From an uncultured Verrucomicrobiota bacterium (GTDB taxonomy: Bacteria > Verrucomicrobiota > Verrucomicrobiia > Verrucomicrobiales > Verrucomicrobiaceae): a stretch of 52,744 bases of DNA. The notes below the pieces were generated by a model that saw only the letters and a program-made list of their open reading frames with translations, had not been told where the DNA came from and did no database searches. Made by a program: the position numbers and the translations under genes. The stretch spans positions 1-52,744 of the forward strand of contig CAILZI010000086.1 of NCBI GenBank assembly GCA_903838675.1, read 5' to 3'. This document shows positions 34,421 through 42,208 of the stretch, piece by piece (the first letter of the stretch is position 1; every line of letters starts with the position of its first letter).

Positions 34421-35209
34421 ATGACCCCATTGCAAAAGACCACAGCAGCAGAGATCGAACCCTTCCGTCTGGCACTGCTGGGCCACCCGCTTTATGCCAG
34501 ACTGCGCACGTTGGGGGATCTGGCGGTGTTTATGGAGTGCCATGTGTTTGCCGTGTGGGATTTTATGTCGCTCTTGAAGGCCCTGCAGCTACGGCTGACC
34601 TGTGTGCAGATTCCATGGGTGCCAGTCGGAGACAATCAGGTGCGGCGCTTGGTGAATGAAATTGTCCTGGGTGAGGAAAGCGATCACAACCCGGATGGCA
34701 CGCACTCCAGTCATTTCGAGCTCTATCTGCAGGCCATGCAGGAAGCCGAAGCGGACACATCCACGATCAACCGTTTCGTCCGCCTTTTGCAAGAAGGTGC
34801 CAGCATCTCGGACGCGCTGACATCCGCCGGGGTGCCGGGCTGCGTGGCGGACTTCGTGAAGCATACATTTGCGGTGATCGAAACCGGAAAGCCCCATGTG
34901 ATCGCTGCCGCTTTCACTTACGGTCGCGAAGACCTGATCCCGGCCATGTTTCACGAATTGGTGGTGCGGTTGGACACCGAATTTACCGGCAGGCTCAGCG
35001 TGCTGCGCTACTACCTGGAGCGGCACATCCAGCTGGATGGCGACGAACACGGCGAGATGGGACGCACCATGGTGGAACTGCTCTGCGATGGCATTCCCCA
35101 GCGGGAGGATGAGGCGCGCCGCGCAGCCGCAGAGGCCCTGCAGGCACGCCTCAAGTTGTGGGACGGAATTTCTGCCTTGATCGAGAGTGCGGGAAGTCGC
35201 CAGCCCTGA
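34421..35209 (+). CDS. DUF3050 (haem-oxygenase-like) protein
   Basis: A 262-residue protein. The ATG at 34421 gives MTPLQKTTAAEIEPFRLALL and fits the family. DUF3050 features are clear: HPLYARLRTLGDLAVFMECHVFAVWDFMSLLKALQ, GEESDHNPDGTHSSHFELYL, FVKHTFAVIE, FTYGREDLIPAMF, and YYLERHIQLDGDEHGEMG. Glu and His residues on these helices (ECH, EESD, HFE, RHI.LD.DEH) are well placed for a di-metal site as in haem-oxygenase-like diiron oxygenases, which is an inference from the fold. No biochemical role is known for this family. It converges with the photolyase gene. Confidence 0.8.
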   Translation: MTPLQKTTAAEIEPFRLALLGHPLYARLRTLGDLAVFMECHVFAVWDFMSLLKALQLRLTCVQIPWVPVGDNQVRRLVNEIVLGEESDHNPDGTHSSHFELYLQAMQEAEADTSTINRFVRLLQEGASISDALTSAGVPGCVADFVKHTFAVIETGKPHVIAAAFTYGREDLIPAMFHELVVRLDTEFTGRLSVLRYYLERHIQLDGDEHGEMGRTMVELLCDGIPQREDEARRAAAEALQARLKLWDGISALIESAGSRQP

Positions 35210-35239
35210 AAAACAGATGATCGCGCCGCTGGCGGCCTC

Positions 35240-36646
35240 TTACTGTCTCTCCGCCTTGTGTTTCGCAAAGATCGCAAGGCAGCGGTCGCGCTCGGCGTGG
35301 TGATCGACCATGGGAAGCGGGTAGCCTTTGGCGAGAGGGAGGCCGGGTTTGGGCGGCTCGTGCAGGAGCGGGGCTGGGACGTTTTTGAGCTCGGGCACCC
35401 ACTGCTTGATGTACACGCCATCGGGATCGAAGCGGACGCTTTGCAGCCAGGGATTCTGAATGCGGAAGTAAGGGGCGGCATCAGCACCCGTGCCGGCGGA
35501 CCACTGCCAGCCGCCGTTGTTGCTGGCGTTTTCTCCATCCACGAGCTGCTGCATGAAGAAGGCTTCACCCAGCCGCCAGTCGCAGTGCAGGTCTTTGGTG
35601 AGGAACATGGCGGTGATCATGCGGAGGCGGTTGTGCATCAGGCCGGTTTGCAGGAGCTGCCGCATGCCGGCATCGACGATGGGGAAGCCTGTGGTGCCGG
35701 TGGCCCAGCGCTGGAAATCCACCTCGCTGCCGGGCCAGGGAAGTCCCTGCCAGTCAGGCGCGAACTCCTGCTCAAAGACGTGCGGGTAGTGCCAGAGAAT
35801 GGCGAAGTAAAACTCACGCCACGCGAGTTCTTTGACATAGGTCTGAACGGAAGGCTGCGCGGCGGTTGTACATGCCATGCAGCGCTGGTAGATCTCGCGG
35901 ATGCTGAGCAGGCCAAAACGCAGGTCCTGGCTGAGCAAGGAGGTCGTCTGCCCGGCGGGTATGTTGCGCTGCTGGCCGTAGCCATTGAGTATGCCCGCGT
36001 CGATAAAGTGCTTCAGGCGGTCAGGTGCGGCCCGTTCACCCGGGGCGGGATTCTCTGCGGTACAGGCCGGGAGCTGCCAGTGCTCGAGCGTGGGCAGGGG
36101 GAGGCTGGCGATGGACGCCTCTGCCGGTGCTCCGAGTGAGGTGATGCGGCCCTGCGGTGCCATTTTCGGCAGATTGAGCCAGTTCTTCGAGTAGGGGGTG
36201 TAAACGCGATAAGGCTGCCCGCCTCCTGTAAGGACGGCGTCAGGCTCATGCAGGACACTGTCCTGAAAAGAGTGGCACTCGATGCCGAGTCGGCTGCAGA
36301 GCGACTGCACCCGGCTCTCCATGGCGCGCCCGAAGATGTCGTAGTCGCGGTTGAAATACACGGCTTCGGCACCTGTTTCGCGCGCGAGGCGCTCCAGTTC
36401 GGCATCAGCGCTGCCGCAGCGCAGGATGAGGCGGCTGCCGAGGGTGGCGAGATTTTTTGAAAGGGAATCAAGACAGCCGCAGAGGAATTGTTGGCGGTTT
36501 GGCCCGGTCCAGCCGTGCTTTTGCTTCCAATCGCTGAGGATGTAAACGGGAATGACCTGGGCTGCAGACAGCGCGGCGTGGTGCAGCGCGGTGTTGTCAG
36601 TGAGGCGGAGATCGCGGCGAAACCAGTGTAAAACAGTGCGTGGCAT
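35240..36646 (-). CDS. phrB: Deoxyribodipyrimidine photolyase (class I CPD type)
   Basis: A 468-residue protein from the ATG at 36646 (MPRTVLHWFRRDLRLTDN), the classic photolyase start. The N-terminal antenna domain covers about 1-130, and the C-terminal FAD domain shows ELAWREFYFAILWHYPHVFE, GTTGFPIVDAGMRQL, MHNRLRMITAMFLTKDLHCDW, LVDGENASNNGGWQWSAGTGADAAPYFRIQNP. These contain the FAD-binding and tryptophan-relay residues of CPD photolyases. The enzyme splits UV-induced pyrimidine dimers using blue light and FADH-. An upstream in-frame extension has no features and is ignored. Confidence 0.95.
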   Translation of the reverse strand: MPRTVLHWFRRDLRLTDNTALHHAALSAAQVIPVYILSDWKQKHGWTGPNRQQFLCGCLDSLSKNLATLGSRLILRCGSADAELERLARETGAEAVYFNRDYDIFGRAMESRVQSLCSRLGIECHSFQDSVLHEPDAVLTGGGQPYRVYTPYSKNWLNLPKMAPQGRITSLGAPAEASIASLPLPTLEHWQLPACTAENPAPGERAAPDRLKHFIDAGILNGYGQQRNIPAGQTTSLLSQDLRFGLLSIREIYQRCMACTTAAQPSVQTYVKELAWREFYFAILWHYPHVFEQEFAPDWQGLPWPGSEVDFQRWATGTTGFPIVDAGMRQLLQTGLMHNRLRMITAMFLTKDLHCDWRLGEAFFMQQLVDGENASNNGGWQWSAGTGADAAPYFRIQNPWLQSVRFDPDGVYIKQWVPELKNVPAPLLHEPPKPGLPLAKGYPLPMVDHHAERDRCLAIFAKHKAERQ

Positions 36647-36805
36647 GCAGAAAAGCGGGGGATAAAGGCACAAGATACGGTCAGGATCGAACAAAAGGCG
36701 GGGTGAATGTTCGCAGCATCGACCATCAGGTTCATGATGAATATTTCGCTGGGCTGGCGTTACTAGAAGCGCCATATCATCTCTCCCAACCCCGAACTCC
36801 ATCTC

Positions 36806-37954
36806 ATGTCTTCGTATTCGCCTGACTCCGACGAACCGAAATCTTTAACCACCGCCTGGATCGCCACGATACTCCTCATCGTGGTGTTTGTGATCGGTCT
36901 GCTGATCTTTCCGCCGCTATACGATGCCCCCAAGGGGGAGGCCTCCAGCTTTGTGCTCTTCATCGGCCGCTTTCATCCCATCTTCCTGCACCTGCCAGTG
37001 GGCATCCTGAGTGTGCTGTGCCTGTTTGAACTGATCTGCTCCACGCGGAAAGGTGAGCAGAAATTTGGCGAAGCCTCCCTGCTGATGCTGATTCTCGGCG
37101 CTGCAGGGGCGGTGCTGGCCGTGTTTGCCGGTATCATGCTCTCACGTGAAGGCGGCTATGTGGGCGGCAATTTCAGTCTGCATCAGACCATGGGCCTGCT
37201 TGGCACCGTGGGCGTCTTGATCGCCCTCGTCGTCCGCCTCATGGGGATGGCCCGGGGCAGCATGGAACTGCTGAACGCCTACCGTGCGGTTTACTTTGTC
37301 AGCTTTGGCATCATGGGCCTCGGTGCCCACTTCGGCGGCAACATGAGCCACGGGAACAAATTCCTCACTGAGCATGCTCCAGCAGCGGTCAAGGGGCCGA
37401 TGGTGGCCATGGAGAAGTGGATGCTGGGTTTTGTGGAGAAGCCCAAGGCGGAAAAAGCCGAACCTCAGGCTGAGACCACTTCAGAGGTCAAACCCGAGCC
37501 CAAGGCTGAAGTGAAACCCGAGGTCAAAACCGAGCCGACGGCCAAAGGCACCACGCCTCCGCCGTCCGCTCCCGCGCCTGGAGGAGATGAAAAACTCGTC
37601 TTCCAGCACGTTATTCTTCCTGTCCTCACCGCCAAGTGCAACAAGTGCCACAGCGCGGAAAAGGCGAAGGGCAAACTGCGCATGGACACTTACGAGGAGG
37701 CCATGAAAGGTGGCGAGAATGGCAAGAACTTCGTGGCCGGCAATTTGAAAGAAAGCCTCAGTATCGAGCGCATTCTGCTGCCCGACAGCGATGACGATCA
37801 CATGCCGCCGGAAGGCAAGGAACAGCTTACGCCAGAGGAAACGGCACTCCTGAAGTGGTGGGTGGAGCAGGGGGCCAGCGGCACGCAGAAGCTCAACGAA
37901 GCAAAATTCCCTGCCGAACTCCAGGCCACCGTTGATGGAATTCTGAAAGGCTAG
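36806..37954 (+). CDS. Membrane protein with DUF2231-like domain and planctomycete-type cytochrome c domain
   Basis: A 382-residue protein. An N-terminal membrane segment (ATILLIVVFVIGLLIFPPLY) is followed by a four-helix DUF2231-like domain (GRFHPIFLHLPVGILSVL and later helices, about 50-190) with conserved His residues in FHPIFLHLP and MSHGNKF. A Lys/Pro/Glu-rich linker (about 215-265) leads to a cytochrome c domain of the planctomycete type: C278-NK-C281-H282, then DDDHMPPEGKEQLTPEETALLKWW, where the Met is the likely sixth haem ligand. It would pass electrons at the inner membrane facing the periplasm. It opens a same-strand set of five genes; 55 bp separates it from the LRR-cytochrome gene. 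Confidence 0.85.
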   Translation: MSSYSPDSDEPKSLTTAWIATILLIVVFVIGLLIFPPLYDAPKGEASSFVLFIGRFHPIFLHLPVGILSVLCLFELICSTRKGEQKFGEASLLMLILGAAGAVLAVFAGIMLSREGGYVGGNFSLHQTMGLLGTVGVLIALVVRLMGMARGSMELLNAYRAVYFVSFGIMGLGAHFGGNMSHGNKFLTEHAPAAVKGPMVAMEKWMLGFVEKPKAEKAEPQAETTSEVKPEPKAEVKPEVKTEPTAKGTTPPPSAPAPGGDEKLVFQHVILPVLTAKCNKCHSAEKAKGKLRMDTYEEAMKGGENGKNFVAGNLKESLSIERILLPDSDDDHMPPEGKEQLTPEETALLKWWVEQGASGTQKLNEAKFPAELQATVDGILKG

Positions 37955-38009
37955 TCCAATTCACGCCTTTTGTTGCCTGTACCATTTCTGCTGAAAACCT
38001 GTCTCTTTC

Positions 38010-40028
38010 ATGAAACCAACCTCCCTCCTCTTTGCCCTGGCACTCGCCTTCACCGCGCATGCCGCCGATGACAAAGCCGCAACTGATCCCGCCGTCGCTG
38101 CAGCGATTCAGAAAGTGAATGCCACCGGCGCTTCACTGATGCCTGTTGCTGCTGACGCGAAGACCTTTCGTTTCACCGCGCTGAACGTCGCCAAGGAGTT
38201 CGGAGATGCCGGTCTCGAACCGCTTGTTCCCATTGCTGACAAGATCGCCTCGCTCGACATCGCACGCAGCAAGGTGACGGATGGCGGCCTCAAGGTCCTC
38301 GCTGGCATGAAGAACCTCAAGGAACTGCACCTCGAAGGCACCGCCATCAGCGACGCCGGGATTGATCAGCTCAAGGGCCTCGCGGAGCTCGAATACCTCA
38401 ACCTCTACAACACCAAGGTCACCGATGCGGGCCTCGCCAAGCTCGCCGCTCTCACCAAGCTCAAGGCCATCTATCTCTGGCAGAGCGGTGTGACCAAGGT
38501 CGGCGTGGCCGCCCTGAAAGCCAAGCTGCCGAAGACCCACATCAACACGGGTTGGACCGCCGAGGACGATGCCAAGCCCACCGCAGTAGTAGCTGCAGCC
38601 CCAGCGGCTGCTGCTCCCGCTGCCACACCGGCACCTGCCGCCGCCAAACCTGCGGCTCCTGCCGCTGCGGCTCCCGCACCCGCCGTCGGTGGCAAACTGG
38701 ATCCCGCCATCGCCGCAAAGGCGGTCATTTACAAAGACATCGTCGCTTCAATCATGAGCGCGAAGTGCATCTCCTGCCACGGCACTGAGAAGAAAAAGGG
38801 CAAGCTTCAGCTTCATGACTACGCCGCTATCTTGAAGGGCGGCAGCGACGGTGCGACGACGGTCATCGCCAAGAACACCAAGGACAGCCTCATGATCGTC
38901 CGTGCCAATCTGCCGAAGGATGACGACGACCACATGCCCCCGAGCGATGAGCCCCAGCTCACCAAGGAAGAGATCGCCGTGCTCAAATGGTGGATTGAAA
39001 ACGGTGCTTCCGAAACCACCACCGTGGCCTCCATCAAAGCTCCGGCCGATGTCGAAGGCGCTCTCGCCGTGCTGCTCGCCAAAGGTCTGCCAAAAGCGGA
39101 CGCTGTGGCCAAGGTGACCAAGCCAAAGCCCAAGCCTCTCACAGATGCTGAGAAGAAGCAGATCGCGGAGATTTCAGCCAAGATGCAGGCGCTCAATGCC
39201 TCGCTCATGCCGCTGGCCCAGGACACGGAGCAGCTCCGCCTCGGGGTGATCAATGCCGCCGACAAATTTGGCGACAAGGAACTCGCGCTGCTGGCCCCCA
39301 TCGCCACGCAGATTCTCTGGGTCGATCTCTCCCGCAGTCAGGTCACCGATGCTGCTGCTGAGACACTGGCAAAGATGACCAATCTGGAACGCCTGCATCT
39401 GGAAAACACCAAGTTCACCGATGCCGGCATCGCCAAACTCGGTGCGCTGCCAAACCTCGAATACCTCAATCTCTACGGCACCAAGACCACGGATGGCGGC
39501 ATCGCCCAGCTCGCCTCGGCCAAGGATCTGAAAAAGCTGTTTGTCTGGGAAACCGGGGTGACGCAGGCCGGAGCCAAAGCGCTCGAAGGCAAGGTTCCCG
39601 GCCTCAAGGTGAATGTCGGCCTCACAGCCGAAGAGATCGCCAAACTCACTGCTCCTCCTCCTGCTCCGCCGCCAGCACCCGCTCCTGCGAAGCCTGCTGC
39701 CGCTCCAGCACCCGCTCCTGCGAAACCTGCGGCTGCTGGCAGCGAAGTCATCAAGACGGTCATGAAGACGTATCACAAAGGCGATGACGCCCTTTGCAAA
39801 AAGGTGGGCACGACCGCCACAGATGCGGAACTTGCCACGCTGCTTAAAGCCTATCAGGACATGTGCCCCGCAACGCCACCGAAAGGTGACAAGGCCGCCT
39901 GGGTCACGAAATGTCAGGCGCTCATCGGTGCTGTGAAAAAGGTGCAGGCGAAAGACCCTGCCGGTGCTGCTGCCTACAAGGCGGCGGTGAACTGCAAAGC
40001 CTGCCACACCGATCACAAAGGCGCGTAA
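38010..40028 (+). CDS. Exported LRR-cytochrome c-LRR-cytochrome c protein
   Basis: A 672-residue protein with signal peptide MKPTSLLFALALAFTAHA. Domains: LRR block 1 (about 60-180; LKELHLEGTAISDAGIDQLK, LEYLNLYNTKVTDAGL); Ala/Pro linker; planctomycete-type cytochrome c (about 240-345) with C253-IS-C256-H257 and DDDHMPPSDEPQLTKEE; LRR block 2 (about 385-545; LERLHLENTKFTDAGIAKLG, LEYLNLYGTKTTDGGI); second Ala/Pro linker; and a C-terminal helical domain ending in C662-KA-C665-H666. The two LRR blocks and their preceding ASLMPxAxDxxxxR segments are clearly one internal duplication. The neighbouring DUF2231 protein carries the same cytochrome type. It is probably a periplasmic or surface electron carrier with protein- or glycan-binding LRRs; the partner is unknown. 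Confidence 0.85.
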   Translation: MKPTSLLFALALAFTAHAADDKAATDPAVAAAIQKVNATGASLMPVAADAKTFRFTALNVAKEFGDAGLEPLVPIADKIASLDIARSKVTDGGLKVLAGMKNLKELHLEGTAISDAGIDQLKGLAELEYLNLYNTKVTDAGLAKLAALTKLKAIYLWQSGVTKVGVAALKAKLPKTHINTGWTAEDDAKPTAVVAAAPAAAAPAATPAPAAAKPAAPAAAAPAPAVGGKLDPAIAAKAVIYKDIVASIMSAKCISCHGTEKKKGKLQLHDYAAILKGGSDGATTVIAKNTKDSLMIVRANLPKDDDDHMPPSDEPQLTKEEIAVLKWWIENGASETTTVASIKAPADVEGALAVLLAKGLPKADAVAKVTKPKPKPLTDAEKKQIAEISAKMQALNASLMPLAQDTEQLRLGVINAADKFGDKELALLAPIATQILWVDLSRSQVTDAAAETLAKMTNLERLHLENTKFTDAGIAKLGALPNLEYLNLYGTKTTDGGIAQLASAKDLKKLFVWETGVTQAGAKALEGKVPGLKVNVGLTAEEIAKLTAPPPAPPPAPAPAKPAAAPAPAPAKPAAAGSEVIKTVMKTYHKGDDALCKKVGTTATDAELATLLKAYQDMCPATPPKGDKAAWVTKCQALIGAVKKVQAKDPAGAAAYKAAVNCKACHTDHKGA

Positions 40029-40120
40029 TCAGCGCTCAAGGCTCCCTGCCTGCATATCTCTGGCTTGTTGCGCATCTTCGTGGCAATCACGGAGGATGCT
40101 GCTAATCATTTCGCCCCCTC

Positions 40121-40792
40121 ATGCGTTCCCTGTCGATGACATCCTTCCAACCGTCCTGCGCGTTGCTTGCGTGCAGTCTTCTCATGACTTCCTGCAAGCC
40201 GCCCCAGGAGCGTGAAGCCATCACTGAGTCGCGTGAGATTTCCAGCCATGCCCCCAAGCCGCATGTCGACATCCCCAGTTCCACGCGCTTCTACGATGAC
40301 GCGAAAGAGGAGCCCCAGCAGCGGCCGAACTTTCGTGAACTGCTGACATGGACCGTGCCTGCAGGCTGGACTGAATCTGCCACTCCCGATCCCATGGGCA
40401 TGCGTCTGCTCGACCTGAGATTTGGCCCGAATAAAGAAGGTGAATGTTACATCTCGCTCATGCCCGGCCCTGCGGGTGGTTTGGAAGCCAACGTGAACCG
40501 CTGGCGCACGCAGATGGGGCAGACTCCCTACACGGCGCAAGAGATCGCCAATTTGCCGAAGAAGCCGTTCTTCAACCGCGATGCGACGTTTGTGGCGTTC
40601 GATGGCGACTTCAAAGGCTTCGGTGCGGAGGCGGCCAAAACCGGCTACCGCATGCTCGGCCTCATTCATTCCGCCGATCAGGCCACCATCTTTGTCAAAC
40701 TCACCGGGCCCAAGGCGCTCGTGGAGCAAAACGCCGCCGCCTTTGACGCCTTCTGCCTGTCCATCAAACCGAATCTGCCCAAACAAGAATAA
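40121..40792 (+). CDS. Putative lipoprotein in cytochrome cluster
   Basis: A 223-residue protein with a lipoprotein signal ending LLMTSC, Cys25 being the likely acylation site. The mature part has a proline-rich start and then a beta-rich domain (LLTWTVPAGWTESATPDPMG, LDLRFGPNKEGECYISLMPG, PFFNRDATFVAFDGDFKG, ATIFVKLTGP). It resembles the 'GW-PAGW' domains of verrucomicrobial lipoproteins found beside cytochrome biogenesis genes, but no named family is recognised. It lies 92 bp after the LRR-cytochrome gene and 74 bp before the ResB-like gene, so it is probably co-transcribed and may help cytochrome assembly or anchoring. Confidence 0.7.
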   Translation: MRSLSMTSFQPSCALLACSLLMTSCKPPQEREAITESREISSHAPKPHVDIPSSTRFYDDAKEEPQQRPNFRELLTWTVPAGWTESATPDPMGMRLLDLRFGPNKEGECYISLMPGPAGGLEANVNRWRTQMGQTPYTAQEIANLPKKPFFNRDATFVAFDGDFKGFGAEAAKTGYRMLGLIHSADQATIFVKLTGPKALVEQNAAAFDAFCLSIKPNLPKQE

Positions 40793-40866
40793 CGAGGACA
40801 GCAGCGTCTGCGCTCGTCATTCATCGTTCTGATTTCGTCATTTTTTAAAGCCCCCGCACATCCGTC

Positions 40867-42180
40867 GTGTCCGACTCATCCAAATCTTTCCCCGCGAAGC
40901 TCTTCGCGTTTCTCTCCAGTTTCGGCCTCGCCACTTCGGTGCTGGCCATGCTGCTGGTGCTCACTTTTCTTGGCACGCTGGAGCAGGCGGAGCATGGCCT
41001 CGTCGCTAGTCAGGCACGCTACTTTGAGTCGGCCTTCATAGACCGCATCGACATCGGCGCATGCTGGCGTGCACTGGCATTCAATGGCTACTGGGACATC
41101 GGCAATGTGACGCTGCCGCTCTACATTGTGCCCGGCGGTTACACGCTCATGGCGATTCTGTTCGTGAACCTGCTGTGCGGCGGCATCATGCGCATCCGCA
41201 AGTCACCGAAGACCATCGGTGTCATCATTTCACACTTCGCCATCCTGTTCATGATCGCCGCCGGTGCGGTGACTCACCACTTCGCCAAGGAGGGTAATTT
41301 GAACCTGCGTGAAGGCCAGACGAACGACGAATTCCTGAGCTTCCATGACCGGGTGATTGAGATCGAGAAGGTGCAGACGGATGCCAAGGCCAAACGCACG
41401 GCTCTGGTGATCGACGAATCAAAGTTCCGTGACCTCACGGCAGCAGGCCAAGGGCGCACCTTCACCAGCGACAGCCTGCCCTTTGAACTCATCATCACCG
41501 GCTGGAAAAAGAACGCCCAGCCCAAGCGCGATGCAGACCACACCCGCAGTGATGCCGTGGACGGTTACTTCATCCAGGAACTGCCTGCACTGGATGACTC
41601 CGGTGCTGCTATGGCGGATGAACAGCTCGCCAGCGCCTGCGTGGCCATCGTGAAGACAAAAAACAGTGACGACAAGCAGACGGGCATCCTGTGGGAGTTC
41701 GCCGCCGCCCCTTGGACGGTCACCGTCGGTGCGGACAAATACCTCATCTCGCTGGTGCACCGTTCCTACAAACTGCCTTTTGCCGTACGTCTGGACCAGA
41801 CCGAGGAGGAAAAACATCCCGGCACCGAGCGCGCAAGGCGGTTCAGCAGCAAGGTCACCAAAATCAATGGCGACCATGAGGAGAAGCGTTCCATCACCAT
41901 GAACGAACCCGTGCGCAGCGAAGGCTACGCTGTGTTCCAGAGCACCTTCAGTTCGGGCGAAAAAGAAGGCACCGGGGTGAAGAGTTCCGGTTTCATGATC
42001 GTCGAAAATCCCGCCGATCACTGGCCGCTCATCTCCTGCATCATCGTGGCGGAAGGCCTGCTGCTGCACTTCCTCATGATGCTGGCCCGTTTCATCAAGG
42101 TGAACCCCTGGATTTTCTCACTCAGCCTCATCGGAGCCTTCAATGCGGCCTTCGCCCTCGCGATGTGGAAGCTGCTCTAA
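40867..42180 (+). CDS. ResB/Ccs1-like cytochrome c biogenesis protein
   Basis: A 437-residue membrane protein from a GTG start, which directly opens the conserved start SSFGLATSVLAMLLVLTFLGTLEQ. Membrane segments lie near the N-terminus (about 15-35, 90-110, 118-140) and at the C-terminus (about 390-436), with a large periplasmic domain between them, the ResB/Ccs1 topology. The periplasmic part has GNLNLREGQTNDEFLSFHDR and EGYAVFQSTFSSGEKEGTGVKSSGFMIVENPADHWP, which match the ResB pattern. With CcsA it would carry and attach haem to CxxCH motifs (system II). It lies 28 bp before ccsA. A gene symbol is not given because the family is diverged. Confidence 0.8.
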   Translation: MSDSSKSFPAKLFAFLSSFGLATSVLAMLLVLTFLGTLEQAEHGLVASQARYFESAFIDRIDIGACWRALAFNGYWDIGNVTLPLYIVPGGYTLMAILFVNLLCGGIMRIRKSPKTIGVIISHFAILFMIAAGAVTHHFAKEGNLNLREGQTNDEFLSFHDRVIEIEKVQTDAKAKRTALVIDESKFRDLTAAGQGRTFTSDSLPFELIITGWKKNAQPKRDADHTRSDAVDGYFIQELPALDDSGAAMADEQLASACVAIVKTKNSDDKQTGILWEFAAAPWTVTVGADKYLISLVHRSYKLPFAVRLDQTEEEKHPGTERARRFSSKVTKINGDHEEKRSITMNEPVRSEGYAVFQSTFSSGEKEGTGVKSSGFMIVENPADHWPLISCIIVAEGLLLHFLMMLARFIKVNPWIFSLSLIGAFNAAFALAMWKLL

Positions 42181-42208
42181 CCGCCCTACGGCCAACGTAT
42201 TTCTCTGC

